From contig JAIBAY010000004.1 in assembly GCA_019694975.1 (NCBI GenBank), positions 124,001 to 188,000 of the forward strand: a stretch of DNA of 64,000 nucleotides. Direction: 5' to 3'. This document shows, one piece after another, positions 25,298 through 33,211 of the stretch. Within the stretch, counting starts at the first letter, position 1. Each line of letters starts with the position of its first letter. The stretch is from Chitinophagales bacterium. GTDB taxonomy: Bacteria; Bacteroidota; Bacteroidia; Chitinophagales; UBA10324. The translations under genes and the position numbers were made by a program. Under the pieces are notes generated by a model, which was given only the letters and a program-made list of their open reading frames with translations, did no database searches and was not told where the DNA came from.

Positions 25298-26497
25298 ATG
25301 AAATGCATCATCACTTTGTTCGTGATTGTATGTATACAGATACCCATTTTTTGCTTCGGGCAGGATTCCGTGGCGGTAAGTGCAAAAAAGGGAAAGGACA
25401 GAAAGGTGTCTTTTGCAGTGTTACCGGCTATTGCTTCCAATCCTTCCAATGGCTTCATGTTTGGTGTCACCGGTGTTGCCGGATGGTACATGGGTGACAG
25501 GCAAACCACCACGCTCTCCAATGCCGTTGGCGCCGTTATTTACACAACAAAAAAGCAATCCATCAACTTTATCAAGTCTGACCTCTTTTTGCGGAATGAC
25601 CGTTGGATGCTGAAGGGAGACTGGCGATTATTTTTTTCTACCGAGAAGACGTACGGATTAGGTTCGGGGCCGTTAGCGGACAAGCCTGTCCCTTTTGAGC
25701 AACAGGTTGATTTCGACCTGATCAGGTTTCATGAAACAGCAATGATGCGACTGGGTACATCCCGTTTTTTTGCCGGCGTCGGTTATCATCTCGACCTGCA
25801 CCGGCATATTAATGATGTGTTCAGTGAGCAGGTGCCTGATTCTGTAACCGCAACCAGTAATGATAGCTATAGCCTGCAGCATGGATTTAATACAGAGCAA
25901 TATAAATCATCGGGTATTTCGCTGAATGCATTATTCGACAGCAGGAACAACCCGGTATTTCCTGCTGAAGGTAATTATGCATTCGCTTCACTCAGGTTAA
26001 ATGAGCAATGGCTGGGCAGCGATAAAGGCGCCAGCACGTTATGGCTTGAATACCGGCACTATTTCAGCCTTTCTCATCAGTCATCCAGGCATATCATTGC
26101 ACTGTGGACTTATGCTAACCTGCTCACCTCCGGTGTCACGCCATATCTTGATCTGCCGGCGGTGGGCTGGGATACCTATGGCAGATCGGCACGCGGATAT
26201 AAGCAAGGACAGATACGTGGTCATGATCTGTTATATGCGGAATTGGAATGGCGTTTTCCGTTGCCTGTTGTGTTCAGGAGATGGCCCGACCTTTTAGGCG
26301 GTGTATTATTCGCGAATGCTTCCACCGCCAGTGATACTGATACTGGCCTCAGCCTGTTTGCTGCCATTGATCCGGCAGCCGGCATCGGGCTGAGAATAAT
26401 GCTGAGCCAGCAATCCAAAACCAACCTTACCATTGACTATGCCTTCGGCGCCTATGGATCGAGTGGTTTGTATCTTGATTTTAATGAAGCGTTCTGA
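25298..26497 (+). CDS. BamA/TamA-family outer-membrane barrel protein (no POTRA)
   Basis: The start at 25298 gives a signal peptide (CIITLFVIVCIQIPIFCFG, cleavage near QDSV); an upstream in-frame ATG at 25187 does not. The 399-residue protein then runs as alternating beta strands: VSFAVLPAIASNPSNGFMFG, FFSTEKTYGLGSGP, GISLNALFDSRNNPVFPAEG, GRSARGYKQGQIRGHDLLYAELEWRFPLP and a C-terminal strand LYLDFNEAF ending in Phe. The DSRNNPVFPAEG and RGYKQGQIRG blocks match surface-antigen (Omp85-like) barrels. With no room for POTRA domains it is a stand-alone barrel, likely a porin-like or adhesin-like member rather than the assembly factor. Role unknown. Confidence 0.82.
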   Translation: MKCIITLFVIVCIQIPIFCFGQDSVAVSAKKGKDRKVSFAVLPAIASNPSNGFMFGVTGVAGWYMGDRQTTTLSNAVGAVIYTTKKQSINFIKSDLFLRNDRWMLKGDWRLFFSTEKTYGLGSGPLADKPVPFEQQVDFDLIRFHETAMMRLGTSRFFAGVGYHLDLHRHINDVFSEQVPDSVTATSNDSYSLQHGFNTEQYKSSGISLNALFDSRNNPVFPAEGNYAFASLRLNEQWLGSDKGASTLWLEYRHYFSLSHQSSRHIIALWTYANLLTSGVTPYLDLPAVGWDTYGRSARGYKQGQIRGHDLLYAELEWRFPLPVVFRRWPDLLGGVLFANASTASDTDTGLSLFAAIDPAAGIGLRIMLSQQSKTNLTIDYAFGAYGSSGLYLDFNEAF

Positions 26498-26563
26498 ATG
26501 TGGCAGCAACCATCTTACCCAATGATGTACCGGTGATACATGCGAAACCAGTCTGGCGGTTGG

Positions 26564-27262
26564 TTATTTCACAACGAGTTTAAATCCTACGCCGTGGATG
26601 TTATCAATGGAAACGCGGCTATCATCCTTCAGGTTTTTTCTCAGCCTGGAAATAAAAACATCAAGGCTTCTGCCGAGGAAATAATCATCTGATCCCCATA
26701 TTTGCTTCAGCAGGTTTTCGCGTGGCACAAGTTCATTCTGATGCTGTGCAAGAAAACGAAGCACTTCCGCCTCTCTTAAGGTGAGCGTGTTTTCTGTGCC
26801 GTTGATGACTAAAGTGAGGTTGGCAAAGTCGAATGCGTATTTGCCGATGGTGAACTGCTGTTGTGTATTCACCGATTCAACGAATACTTTGCTGCGTTTC
26901 AGAAACACTTCAATCTTAAACAGCAGCTCATCAATGCTGAACGGTTTTGAAATATAATCGTCGCCGCCAACTTTAAAGCCTGCGATTTTATCTTCCAGCA
27001 TTGATTTGGCGGTGATAAAAATGATAGGCACATGCTTATCTTTTTCCCGGATCTTCTGTGCCAGTGCAAGGCCATCCATTTTGGGTAACATCACATCGAG
27101 CAGGCAAAGATCAAACTGTTCCCTGCTAAATAAATCAAAACACGTAGTTCCGTCTGAACAATGCTGCACGGCATAACCTTTGTTTTCGAGGTTATCTTTC
27201 GTCACGAATGCGAGGTTCGTATCATCTTCCACCAACAGGATAGTGGCTTTAGGAGTTGCCAT
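26564..27262 (-). CDS. Two-component response regulator, OmpR/PhoB type
   Basis: The start at 27262 (MATPKATILLVEDD...) is taken because an earlier ATG at 27325 would add residues outside the receiver fold. The 232-residue protein has a receiver domain with the acidic pair in VEDD, phospho-acceptor D56 (LLDVMLPKMDG), the Thr of FITAKS and the Lys of YISKPFS. A winged-helix DNA-binding domain of the PhoB type follows (LTLREAEVLRFLA, LGRSLDVFISRLRKNL, IHGVGFKLV). It overlaps the histidine kinase gene by 14 nt and is its cognate partner. Targets are not evident; the outer-membrane barrel gene is convergent. Confidence 0.93.
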   Translation of the reverse strand: MATPKATILLVEDDTNLAFVTKDNLENKGYAVQHCSDGTTCFDLFSREQFDLCLLDVMLPKMDGLALAQKIREKDKHVPIIFITAKSMLEDKIAGFKVGGDDYISKPFSIDELLFKIEVFLKRSKVFVESVNTQQQFTIGKYAFDFANLTLVINGTENTLTLREAEVLRFLAQHQNELVPRENLLKQIWGSDDYFLGRSLDVFISRLRKNLKDDSRVSIDNIHGVGFKLVVK

Positions 27263-28544
27263 GTACAGTTTCTTTTTTGATCCAGGGAATTGAGATGATA
27301 AAATTACTTCCTTTATTTTTTTCACTCTCTAATTTTATTTTCCACTTGTGGGCATTTACCACCAGCTTAAGATAATGCAGCCCCAGTCCGAACCCTTTTA
27401 CATTGTGAATATTGCCGGTTGGCACACGGTAAAACTTGTCGAAGATTTTCTTCCTGTGCTCTTCCGGGATACCGATCCCGTTGTCTTTCACCGACAGGCA
27501 TAAGTCATCCGCTTCTGTCCAGGTGCAGATCTCGATAGACGGAGTTTGTTCCGTGTATTTAATGGCATTGTCCACCAGGCTATAGAGGATATTGATAAGA
27601 TGAACACGGTCGGCCATAACAATATGGTGCTTTGCATTAAGCCGGAGGCTAAGCCGGCCCTGCAGTTCATCCGCCCTGATGCTCAGGTTGGGCAGCAATT
27701 CGCGGATCAGCGCATGAAGATCCGTCTCTTCTTCATGCAGATCAATCTTATCGCTCTCCATTTTGGCGATCTGTAACAGACGGTCAACCTGGTTGCGCAG
27801 CCGGTTGGTTTCATTCTTAATAATGTTCGCATAGCTGTAAAGTCTTTCAGGGCGCTCTATGATATCCGGCTTGCTGATGGTTTCCGCGGAGATGGCAATC
27901 GTGGATATGGGTGTTTTAAACTCATGTGCCATGTTGTTCACGAAATCCTTTTGCATTTCTACTAACCTGAATTGCCGCAGAATAATAAAGATCGTATAGA
28001 CAAAGAAACAGGTAACTACCAGCAGAATGAAGGAAGAGAAGAGCCAGATGGTCATTTTCACACCGATGTAAGCTGCCCGCGTGGGAAAATAAATGATGAC
28101 ATTATAGGAACCGTTGAAAAAAACTGGCAGGTCGGTACTCACAGCATAGAGGCTTTTCTGATCTTTCAGGTCAACGTCTTTGCTGAATACCTGTTTATCT
28201 GATTCCGCTTCGTGTATCCGGTAGTTGAAGTCAACATCAAGGCTGGGATAGGAGAGTTCTGTGCGCAGGTAATATTCCAGCACATTGCAATCCACCTTGT
28301 CATTCACCGACAATTGAAAGGTGCGGTCAGAAATTTTACGCACCACTTCCAGTGTAATGATAGAATTGGTGGAAGAGACATCGAGGTGTTCGGCCACACG
28401 GCGGAGAGAGAGCACTACATTGCTGTCGAAGTTATCGCCTTTTGCCTTCATGGCTTTTTGCAGCCAGAAGAGCTGCGTGATGAGCGCGCCGCTGATGGAA
28501 ATCAGTCCGAGGAGCAGGAAGATACGGATGGGTGAGCGCTTCAT
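27249..28544 (-). CDS. Sensor histidine kinase
   Basis: A 431-residue membrane kinase. Transmembrane helices lie at about 8-25 and 163-189 and bracket a periplasmic sensor of about 135 residues with no recognised fold. The cytoplasmic part has the phospho-acceptor H207 in NNMAHEFKTPIS, an N box (LVDNAIKYTEQ), G1 (VKDNGIGIPEEH), F box (KIFDKFYRV) and G2 (GFGLGLHYLKLVV). No HAMP domain is obvious between TM2 and H207. It is the first gene of a two-gene operon with the response regulator. A promoter box sits only 7 nt before the start codon, so the mRNA may be nearly leaderless. Confidence 0.93.
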   Translation of the reverse strand: MKRSPIRIFLLLGLISISGALITQLFWLQKAMKAKGDNFDSNVVLSLRRVAEHLDVSSTNSIITLEVVRKISDRTFQLSVNDKVDCNVLEYYLRTELSYPSLDVDFNYRIHEAESDKQVFSKDVDLKDQKSLYAVSTDLPVFFNGSYNVIIYFPTRAAYIGVKMTIWLFSSFILLVVTCFFVYTIFIILRQFRLVEMQKDFVNNMAHEFKTPISTIAISAETISKPDIIERPERLYSYANIIKNETNRLRNQVDRLLQIAKMESDKIDLHEEETDLHALIRELLPNLSIRADELQGRLSLRLNAKHHIVMADRVHLINILYSLVDNAIKYTEQTPSIEICTWTEADDLCLSVKDNGIGIPEEHRKKIFDKFYRVPTGNIHNVKGFGLGLHYLKLVVNAHKWKIKLESEKNKGSNFIISIPWIKKETVHGNS

Positions 28545-28551
28545 GACGCGG

Positions 28552-28559
28552 CAAAAATA
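28552..28559 (-). promoter_or_regulatory. -7 box (TATTTTTG) of the kinase operon
   Basis: On the minus strand TATTTTTG followed by C fits TAnnTTTG. Only 7 nt separate it from the ATG at 28544. No -33 element was identified. Confidence 0.35.
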
Positions 28560-28686
28560 TCACATCGCTGAATTATTGCACGGAAAGGTTTTGAACTGAA
28601 GGTGCAGCCTCTTGTTTCAAATCAGTATTTGGTAATTCGCGGGCTATTTATTGATTGATAGGATTGTTGGAAGAAAGGTGAGTTGA

Positions 28687-28704
28687 GACATCACATGTGA
28701 TGTC
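28687..28704. repeat. Perfect 18-bp palindrome (REP-like or operator)
   Basis: GACATCACATGTGATGTC reads the same on both strands. It lies 158 nt upstream of a REP-associated transposase remnant and about 140 nt upstream of the kinase start. It could be a REP-type target of the transposase or a binding site for a dimeric regulator. Confidence 0.6.
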
Positions 28705-28861
28705 CGTACGGCTTCGAATTTGCTTTGATTTTTTAGATTTGAAAATCTGCAAGCCCGCTTTTTTTTCGTTTGCTAATTATTGAATTATTGGATTGCCGGA
28801 TGAAGTGTGGGTCTCAATTATATAATCAGCTGTCTAATATTTTATCAAATGCTATAGCAAT

Positions 28862-29460
28862 ATGAAATACAATTTTCAAATCTATCACCGCAGGTCAGTA
28901 AGGTTAAAAGGATACGCTTATGCTAAGGAAGGATTATACTTTATTACTATCTGCACCAAGGACCGGGAGCATTTTTTCGGAGAAATCAAAACTGTTGGAC
29001 ATCATAGGTTATGTTGATATCGGAAATCGGTCAATTCGCAAATGAATGCTGGCTGAATATTCCCAATCATTTTCCAAATGCGGTATTGCACGAACATATT
29101 GTAATGCCCAATCACATTCATGGAATTATTGAATTGGCGGATCATGCGAATGCTGTGGCATCACAGGCGACGACGGTGCCGCATAGCACGGATGTTCTAC
29201 AAGGGAAACGGGCTGTTGTATCACTGTCACGCCATCAAAACAAATTTTCCAAACCTGTTGCAGGTTCGCTGTCTGTTATTGTTCAGCAATTCAAATCATC
29301 CGTAACACAATGGTGCAATAAAAATGGACATGAATATTTTCAGTGGCAAGGCCGCTTCCATGATCACATCACCCGGAATGAACAATCCTATCAAAACATT
29401 TTTGTTTGCATTATCGGGAACCCATCAAAATGGCACGAGGACAAATTTTATAAAGAATAG
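28862..29460 (+). pseudogene. REP-associated tyrosine transposase (RAYT, Y1 type), frameshifted
   Basis: The ATG at 28862 opens a frame with the family N-terminus (YHRRSVRLKGYAYAKEGLYF, ITICTKDREHFFGEI) that ends at a TGA after about 51 residues. A second frame, from 29011 to 29460, carries the rest: SEIGQFANECW, the metal-binding HUH motif in HEHIVMPNHIHGII, and FQWQGRFHDHITRNEQ with the region of the catalytic tyrosine. The whole region is 599 nt, one short of a multiple of three, so a single-base deletion near 28985-29010 explains the break. Intact RAYTs act on REP palindromes as single-strand nucleases. This copy should be inactive unless it is a sequencing error. Confidence 0.8.
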
Positions 29461-29620
29461 AAGAACATGGCTGCATCTTTTCACTGCAGATCAATTATTT
29501 TTTTCATTCGCGTAAGTATGCTGTGAAGGGAAGATGGCAACAGCAGCCTGTTATCGCCTGCGATAGCTGATAATAAAAGGCATCACAATTTTGCGTGTCA
29601 TGACTGTAACGGATTGGCTG

Positions 29621-30115
29621 CTATTCATCAACTCCCGTTTGCCTGCTTCTTCTTTCAAACAGAAGCGTATCGCGCCACCGGCCATTCATCTTCCCGATTT
29701 TTTCGCGGTAGCCTACTTCCCGAAATCCCAGTGATTTATGCAGGTGGATGCTGGCAGTGTTTTCGGGAAAAATGCCTGCCTGTAAAGTCCAGATCTGATG
29801 TTGCTCGCTTTCCAGTATCAGTTGTTGCAGTAATTTTTTACCGGTGCCCTTTCCCCTTGCGTGATCGTTGACATAAACACTTACTTCAGCCACGCCGGCA
29901 TAAACGCAGCGGCCGGAAACAGGTGTTAGTGCCGCCCAGCCTATCACTACGTTATCCTGCACGGCGACTATCCTGCAATATGCAAGATGTTCCTGATCCC
30001 ATGTTTCCCATTCCGGGGCGGATGTCTGAAATGTTGCATTACCTGTGGCAATGCCCTGCAGGTATATTTCCCGCACTGCAGGATAATGTGCTGATGTCAT
30101 CTGTATGAACGTCAT
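29621..30115 (-). CDS. GNAT N-acetyltransferase, ArsN1/phosphinothricin acetyltransferase-like
   Basis: A 164-residue GNAT enzyme with the acetyl-CoA site VSVYVNDHARGKGTGKKLL, and the phosphinothricin acetyltransferase pattern (YLQGIATGNATFQT, GWAALTPVSGRCVYAGVAE, GIFPENTASIHLHKSLGFRE, GKMNGRWRDTLLFER). It follows arsM by 19 nt and arsR upstream, the same strand and close spacing pointing to one operon. ArsN1 enzymes of this family acetylate the organoarsenical antibiotic arsinothricin, and its phosphorus analogue phosphinothricin is the other known substrate. The arsenic context makes ArsN1 the better call, but sequence alone cannot separate the two. Confidence 0.82.
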   Translation of the reverse strand: MTFIQMTSAHYPAVREIYLQGIATGNATFQTSAPEWETWDQEHLAYCRIVAVQDNVVIGWAALTPVSGRCVYAGVAEVSVYVNDHARGKGTGKKLLQQLILESEQHQIWTLQAGIFPENTASIHLHKSLGFREVGYREKIGKMNGRWRDTLLFERRSRQTGVDE

Positions 30116-30134
30116 GACGCCGTTGGTAATTTAT

Positions 30135-31004
30135 CTATTGGCAGCAAACCGATTTATCGCAGCAGGCGGCTGCGGCATCATTCTTTTTTTCACGCTGCTT
30201 GGAGGCAGATACGGTGATGCTGTAAATACCGACTCCGCTGTTTTTGAAAAGACGTATCTCTTCTTCCGTTAAAACAGCAGACAGAATATCGTCAGGGATG
30301 ATGACCGGTTTTTCCTTTTTCAGGCTGATATCTTCAAAGCCTGCCTCATGGATGATGCGGAGATAGTCTTCCTTTTGGATAGCGCCGGAGATACAGCCGG
30401 CATACATTTCTGCCGTATGTAGAATTTTATCCGGAAGATTACCTGTCAATACGATGTCGGAAATACTGAAATGTCCGCCCGGCCTGAGCACACGGTATAT
30501 TTCTGAAAATGCTTTCTTCTTATCAGGAACGAGGTTGAGTACACAGTTGCTGACGATCACGTCTGCCAGTCCTGAAGTAATCGGCAGGTGCTCAATTTCG
30601 CCAAGCCGGAATTCAACATTGTGAAAACCGAGTTTTTCGGCATTAGCTCTTGCACGGCTGATCATTTCAGCTGTCATGTCAATGCCTATTACTTTGCCGG
30701 CCTCGCCCGTTTCAGCGCGAGCCACGAAGCAATCATTTCCTGCGCCAGAACCAAGATCGATCACTACATCACCTTTTTTGATAACGGCAAATTGGGTGGG
30801 CAGTCCGCAACCAAGACCGAGGTCGGCATCAGGCTGATAGCCATTCAGCGCAGTATATTCTTCTGCCATTATATTATACACTTCGCCGGAACAACAGGTG
30901 GCGCCGCAACAGGAAGCGGCATTGAATGATTTCTCCTGCTGTGCGATTTCACGGTAAGTGGCCTTAACCTGTTCTTTAATTTTTTCATTGGTTTCCATGG
31001 TCAT
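30135..31004 (-). CDS. arsM: Arsenite S-adenosylmethionine methyltransferase
   Basis: A 289-residue methyltransferase with the SAM motif VVIDLGSGAGNDCFVA and the three conserved arsenic-binding cysteines: C66 (GLGCGLP), C154 (SNCVLNLVPDK) and C204 (AGCISGA). Extra cysteine pairs sit at the N-terminus (C32-C33, C37-C38) and C-terminus (C281-C282, C287-C288), typical for ArsM. It methylates arsenite stepwise to mono-, di- and trimethylated forms. It lies 26 nt after arsR. Dimethylated arsenic is also the substrate of ArsS, encoded 6 kb away on the same strand, so it can feed arsenosugar synthesis. A start at Met3 is possible. Confidence 0.95.
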   Translation of the reverse strand: MTMETNEKIKEQVKATYREIAQQEKSFNAASCCGATCCSGEVYNIMAEEYTALNGYQPDADLGLGCGLPTQFAVIKKGDVVIDLGSGAGNDCFVARAETGEAGKVIGIDMTAEMISRARANAEKLGFHNVEFRLGEIEHLPITSGLADVIVSNCVLNLVPDKKKAFSEIYRVLRPGGHFSISDIVLTGNLPDKILHTAEMYAGCISGAIQKEDYLRIIHEAGFEDISLKKEKPVIIPDDILSAVLTEEEIRLFKNSGVGIYSITVSASKQREKKNDAAAACCDKSVCCQ

Positions 31005-31030
31005 TAATTTTTTTGTGAGGTGTTGAGTTT

Positions 31031-31363
31031 TCAGCAGCAGGATTCATTCATCGCTTTCGCTTTGTTAAAAAAGGAGTTGAAGCTGTCGAAGAATTTATTG
31101 AATGTTTTCCAGTTGATGCAATAGCAGGATTTGGGCCCGTCAACGGTTCCCTGTATAAGGCCGGCGTTCAGCAATTCTTTGAGGTGCTGCGAAACAGTGG
31201 ATTGTGCCAGCGGCAATACCTCTACAATTTCCCCGCAGATACAACTGTTGCGTGCTGCAATAGTTTTGAGGATGGCGATGCGCGCGGGATGGCTCAACGC
31301 TTTGGCAAATGCAGCCAGTTCGTTTTCTTTCAGGGTGAATTCGTCTTTTTTATGGGAGGCCAT
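31031..31363 (-). CDS. arsR: ArsR-family arsenic-responsive repressor
   Basis: The start at 31363 (MASHKKDEF...) is preferred to 31384, whose extra codons overlap the probable operator and promoter. The 110-residue protein is a winged-helix ArsR/SmtB repressor: [14 protein letters not shown], the DNA-reading helix [16 protein letters not shown] and the wing [13 protein letters not shown]. Candidate As(III) ligands are C41 and C43 in NSCICGEI, plus C80, C82 and the C-terminal C109-C110. It is first in an arsR-arsM-GNAT operon and should repress it until arsenite binds. The operator lies just upstream. Confidence 0.93.
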   Translation of the reverse strand: MASHKKDEFTLKENELAAFAKALSHPARIAILKTIAARNSCICGEIVEVLPLAQSTVSQHLKELLNAGLIQGTVDGPKSCYCINWKTFNKFFDSFNSFFNKAKAMNESCC

Positions 31364-31376
31364 ATTTGTTATTGTA

Positions 31377-31394
31377 TATCGCAAATATACGATA
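31377..31394 (-). promoter_or_regulatory. arsR operator overlapping the -7 promoter box
   Basis: The dyad TATCG-N8-CGATA spans 31377-31394. On the minus strand its centre is TATATTTG (31382-31389), a perfect TAnnTTTG box, 18 nt before the arsR start codon. A repressor on this dyad would block the polymerase directly, giving autoregulation of the arsenic operon. No -33 TTG was found at standard distance. Confidence 0.6.
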
Positions 31395-31553
31395 AAGAAG
31401 ATAGCCTGGTTACATTTTCTGAATTTTTTTTAAATTTTTTTCCATACATCCGTTAACAGGTCAGTCTTTGGGTGGCTACCTGTACAGTTTTTACATAGAG
31501 GCGGGTGATGTTACAATGAAGTAATACCCGGAGATGACTGTAAGTGACGCAGG

Positions 31554-32192
31554 TTACCAGTCTTTCAGGTTTTTCTTTTGCTGCTGCAGTTTTTTGGGCC
31601 GTTGCTGCAGGGTTTTATGCTCGGCATCATTTAACTGGTCGAGCAGGCGGCGTTGTTCTTCAGGTGACAGGCTTGCCGGCGGCGGCTGAAGTGATGTTTT
31701 AGGCCTGGCAGCAGCAGTTTTGGAAGAAGGGGCATCCTTCGCCATCAGGGCGGTGACCAGCGTGAGGTTATAACGTGCATCTTCATCCAGCGGGTTGAGG
31801 CGTAATGTGTTTTTATAAGCTGTAAGCGCAGCCATGTAATTTTTTTGCTGCAGATAGCAATTGCCTGCATTATAATACGATGCAGCTTTTAAACCTCCAG
31901 AGACAGATGCTGCTGAAAGTTGATTAAACTGTAAAAGTGCTTCCGTAAATTTTTGCTGCTGATAGAGTGCATTGCCAAGGTTAAACTGCCATTCGGGAAA
32001 CTGATGTGTTGCACTTTGCGACAATGCCGATTCGTACAGGCGCTGCGCTTCACTAAAATTAGCGGCGGCGTAGGCCTTGTTTCCTTCCGCCATCAGCGAT
32101 TCCGGTGATTGTGCGGCTGCTGAATATGACAAGCAGATCAGCACACAGTACGGCAGCCAATAGCCGGCATATTGAAATAGATTCCGGTTCAT
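31554..32192 (-). CDS. batC: Tetratricopeptide-repeat protein of the Bat operon (BatC-like)
   Basis: A 212-residue protein with a signal peptide (VLICLSYSAAAQS) and TPR units: LMAEGNKAYAAANFSEAQRL, FNLGNALYQQQKFTEALLQF, YNAGNCYLQQKNYMAALTAY, then RYNLTLVTALMA. The C-terminus is a Gln/Lys-rich, probably unstructured tail (LQQRPKKLQQQKKNLKDW). It overlaps batB by 4 nt and is the last gene of the operon. In Bacteroidota, Bat proteins form a periplasm-facing complex linked to stress and oxygen tolerance; the TPR member probably mediates contacts. The separate batD and batE genes found downstream in some species are not here. Confidence 0.85.
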   Translation of the reverse strand: MNRNLFQYAGYWLPYCVLICLSYSAAAQSPESLMAEGNKAYAAANFSEAQRLYESALSQSATHQFPEWQFNLGNALYQQQKFTEALLQFNQLSAASVSGGLKAASYYNAGNCYLQQKNYMAALTAYKNTLRLNPLDEDARYNLTLVTALMAKDAPSSKTAAARPKTSLQPPPASLSPEEQRRLLDQLNDAEHKTLQQRPKKLQQQKKNLKDW

Positions 32193-33211
32193 GATGATTT
32201 TTGTTTTCCAAACAAAGCCATCTTCCTGTTGGTCATCAGCAATTCAATAATCAACAACAGTAAAGCAGCGAACAGGAACCATTGAAACATGGAATCATAC
32301 TCCAGCAGCAACTGCTCATCGAATTGTTTCTTATTCATGGCATCGAGGTGCTTTACAATGCTGCGCAATGCTGACTGATTGCCGGATTCCGGTTTTACAA
32401 ATATGCCGTTATTCCTCAGGGCTATTGCTTTTAATGTTGCCGGGTTGAACCTGGTAATGATCACGTTACCCTGCTGATCTTTTTTGTCGGTTACAATTCC
32501 GTTTACCGTCACAGGTATGGTACTGCCTTTTTCACTGCCAATGCCGGCGGTACACACAACCACCTGTTCCTGTTTTACGTCATGGAGGGCCTTCTTCAGA
32601 TTACTTTCCAGGTCTTCCCCGTCGCTGATGAGTACGATAGCGCGGTAATGCTGCTGATTCTCCGGTAAAGAGCGAATGCCTTCCATCAAAGCTGCACCTA
32701 TATCACTGCCTTGTTCGGGCACATCGCCGGCATTGATGCTGCCGATGAGCAATTGCGCAGCACGGTGATCGACCGTTAATGGTGTCTGCAACACGGGTAC
32801 TGCGGCAAAGGTGATACAGGCAATTTTTGCATCCGGCATTTCATTGATCAACTGCGTGGCAAATGCTTTCGCCACTTCGAGCCGGTTAGGCTGTTCGTCG
32901 GCCGCCAGCATGCTGTTAGAGACATCGAGCAGTATGGCAAGGTCAATACCTTCATGATGAATACTGCGGGAAGTTGTGCCTGTCTGCAGATTCGCCAATC
33001 CGAAGATAATGAGAGAAAATGCAGCAAGCAGCAAGCAGTATTTAATAACAGGCCGTGCCAGGCTGTTAGCTGCAACAAGCTGCGACACTAATGGCCACTC
33101 TCCGAATTGCTGCAGGGATTTTTTACGACTGCGCCGGTAATGAATGAACAGCCACACAAGTACCGGTAGCAGCAGCCAGCCCAAAAGATAATATGGTTGT
33201 TGAAGCTGCAT
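32189..33211 (-). CDS. batB: BatB: membrane-anchored VWA-domain protein
   Basis: A 340-residue protein with N-terminal transmembrane helices (about 7-24 and 56-74), a von Willebrand A domain from residue 88 and a C-terminal helix (FLFAALLLLIIELLM, about 311-325). The metal-ion adhesion site is intact: DVSNS (96-100), the Thr in FAAVPVLQTPLT and the Asp in ISDGED. The domain faces the periplasm and likely binds partner proteins through a divalent metal. It overlaps batA by one base and the TPR gene by 4 nt, so translation is coupled across the operon. Confidence 0.93.
   Translation of the reverse strand: MQLQQPYYLLGWLLLPVLVWLFIHYRRSRKKSLQQFGEWPLVSQLVAANSLARPVIKYCLLLAAFSLIIFGLANLQTGTTSRSIHHEGIDLAILLDVSNSMLAADEQPNRLEVAKAFATQLINEMPDAKIACITFAAVPVLQTPLTVDHRAAQLLIGSINAGDVPEQGSDIGAALMEGIRSLPENQQHYRAIVLISDGEDLESNLKKALHDVKQEQVVVCTAGIGSEKGSTIPVTVNGIVTDKKDQQGNVIITRFNPATLKAIALRNNGIFVKPESGNQSALRSIVKHLDAMNKKQFDEQLLLEYDSMFQWFLFAALLLLIIELLMTNRKMALFGKQKSS

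Larger units (their letters stand above)
28545..28861. other. Intergenic region with a perfect 18-bp palindrome
   Basis: This gap lies between the kinase start and a broken transposase gene. It contains the kinase promoter box and the palindrome at 28687-28704. The rest is AT-rich with no gene. Confidence 0.5.
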
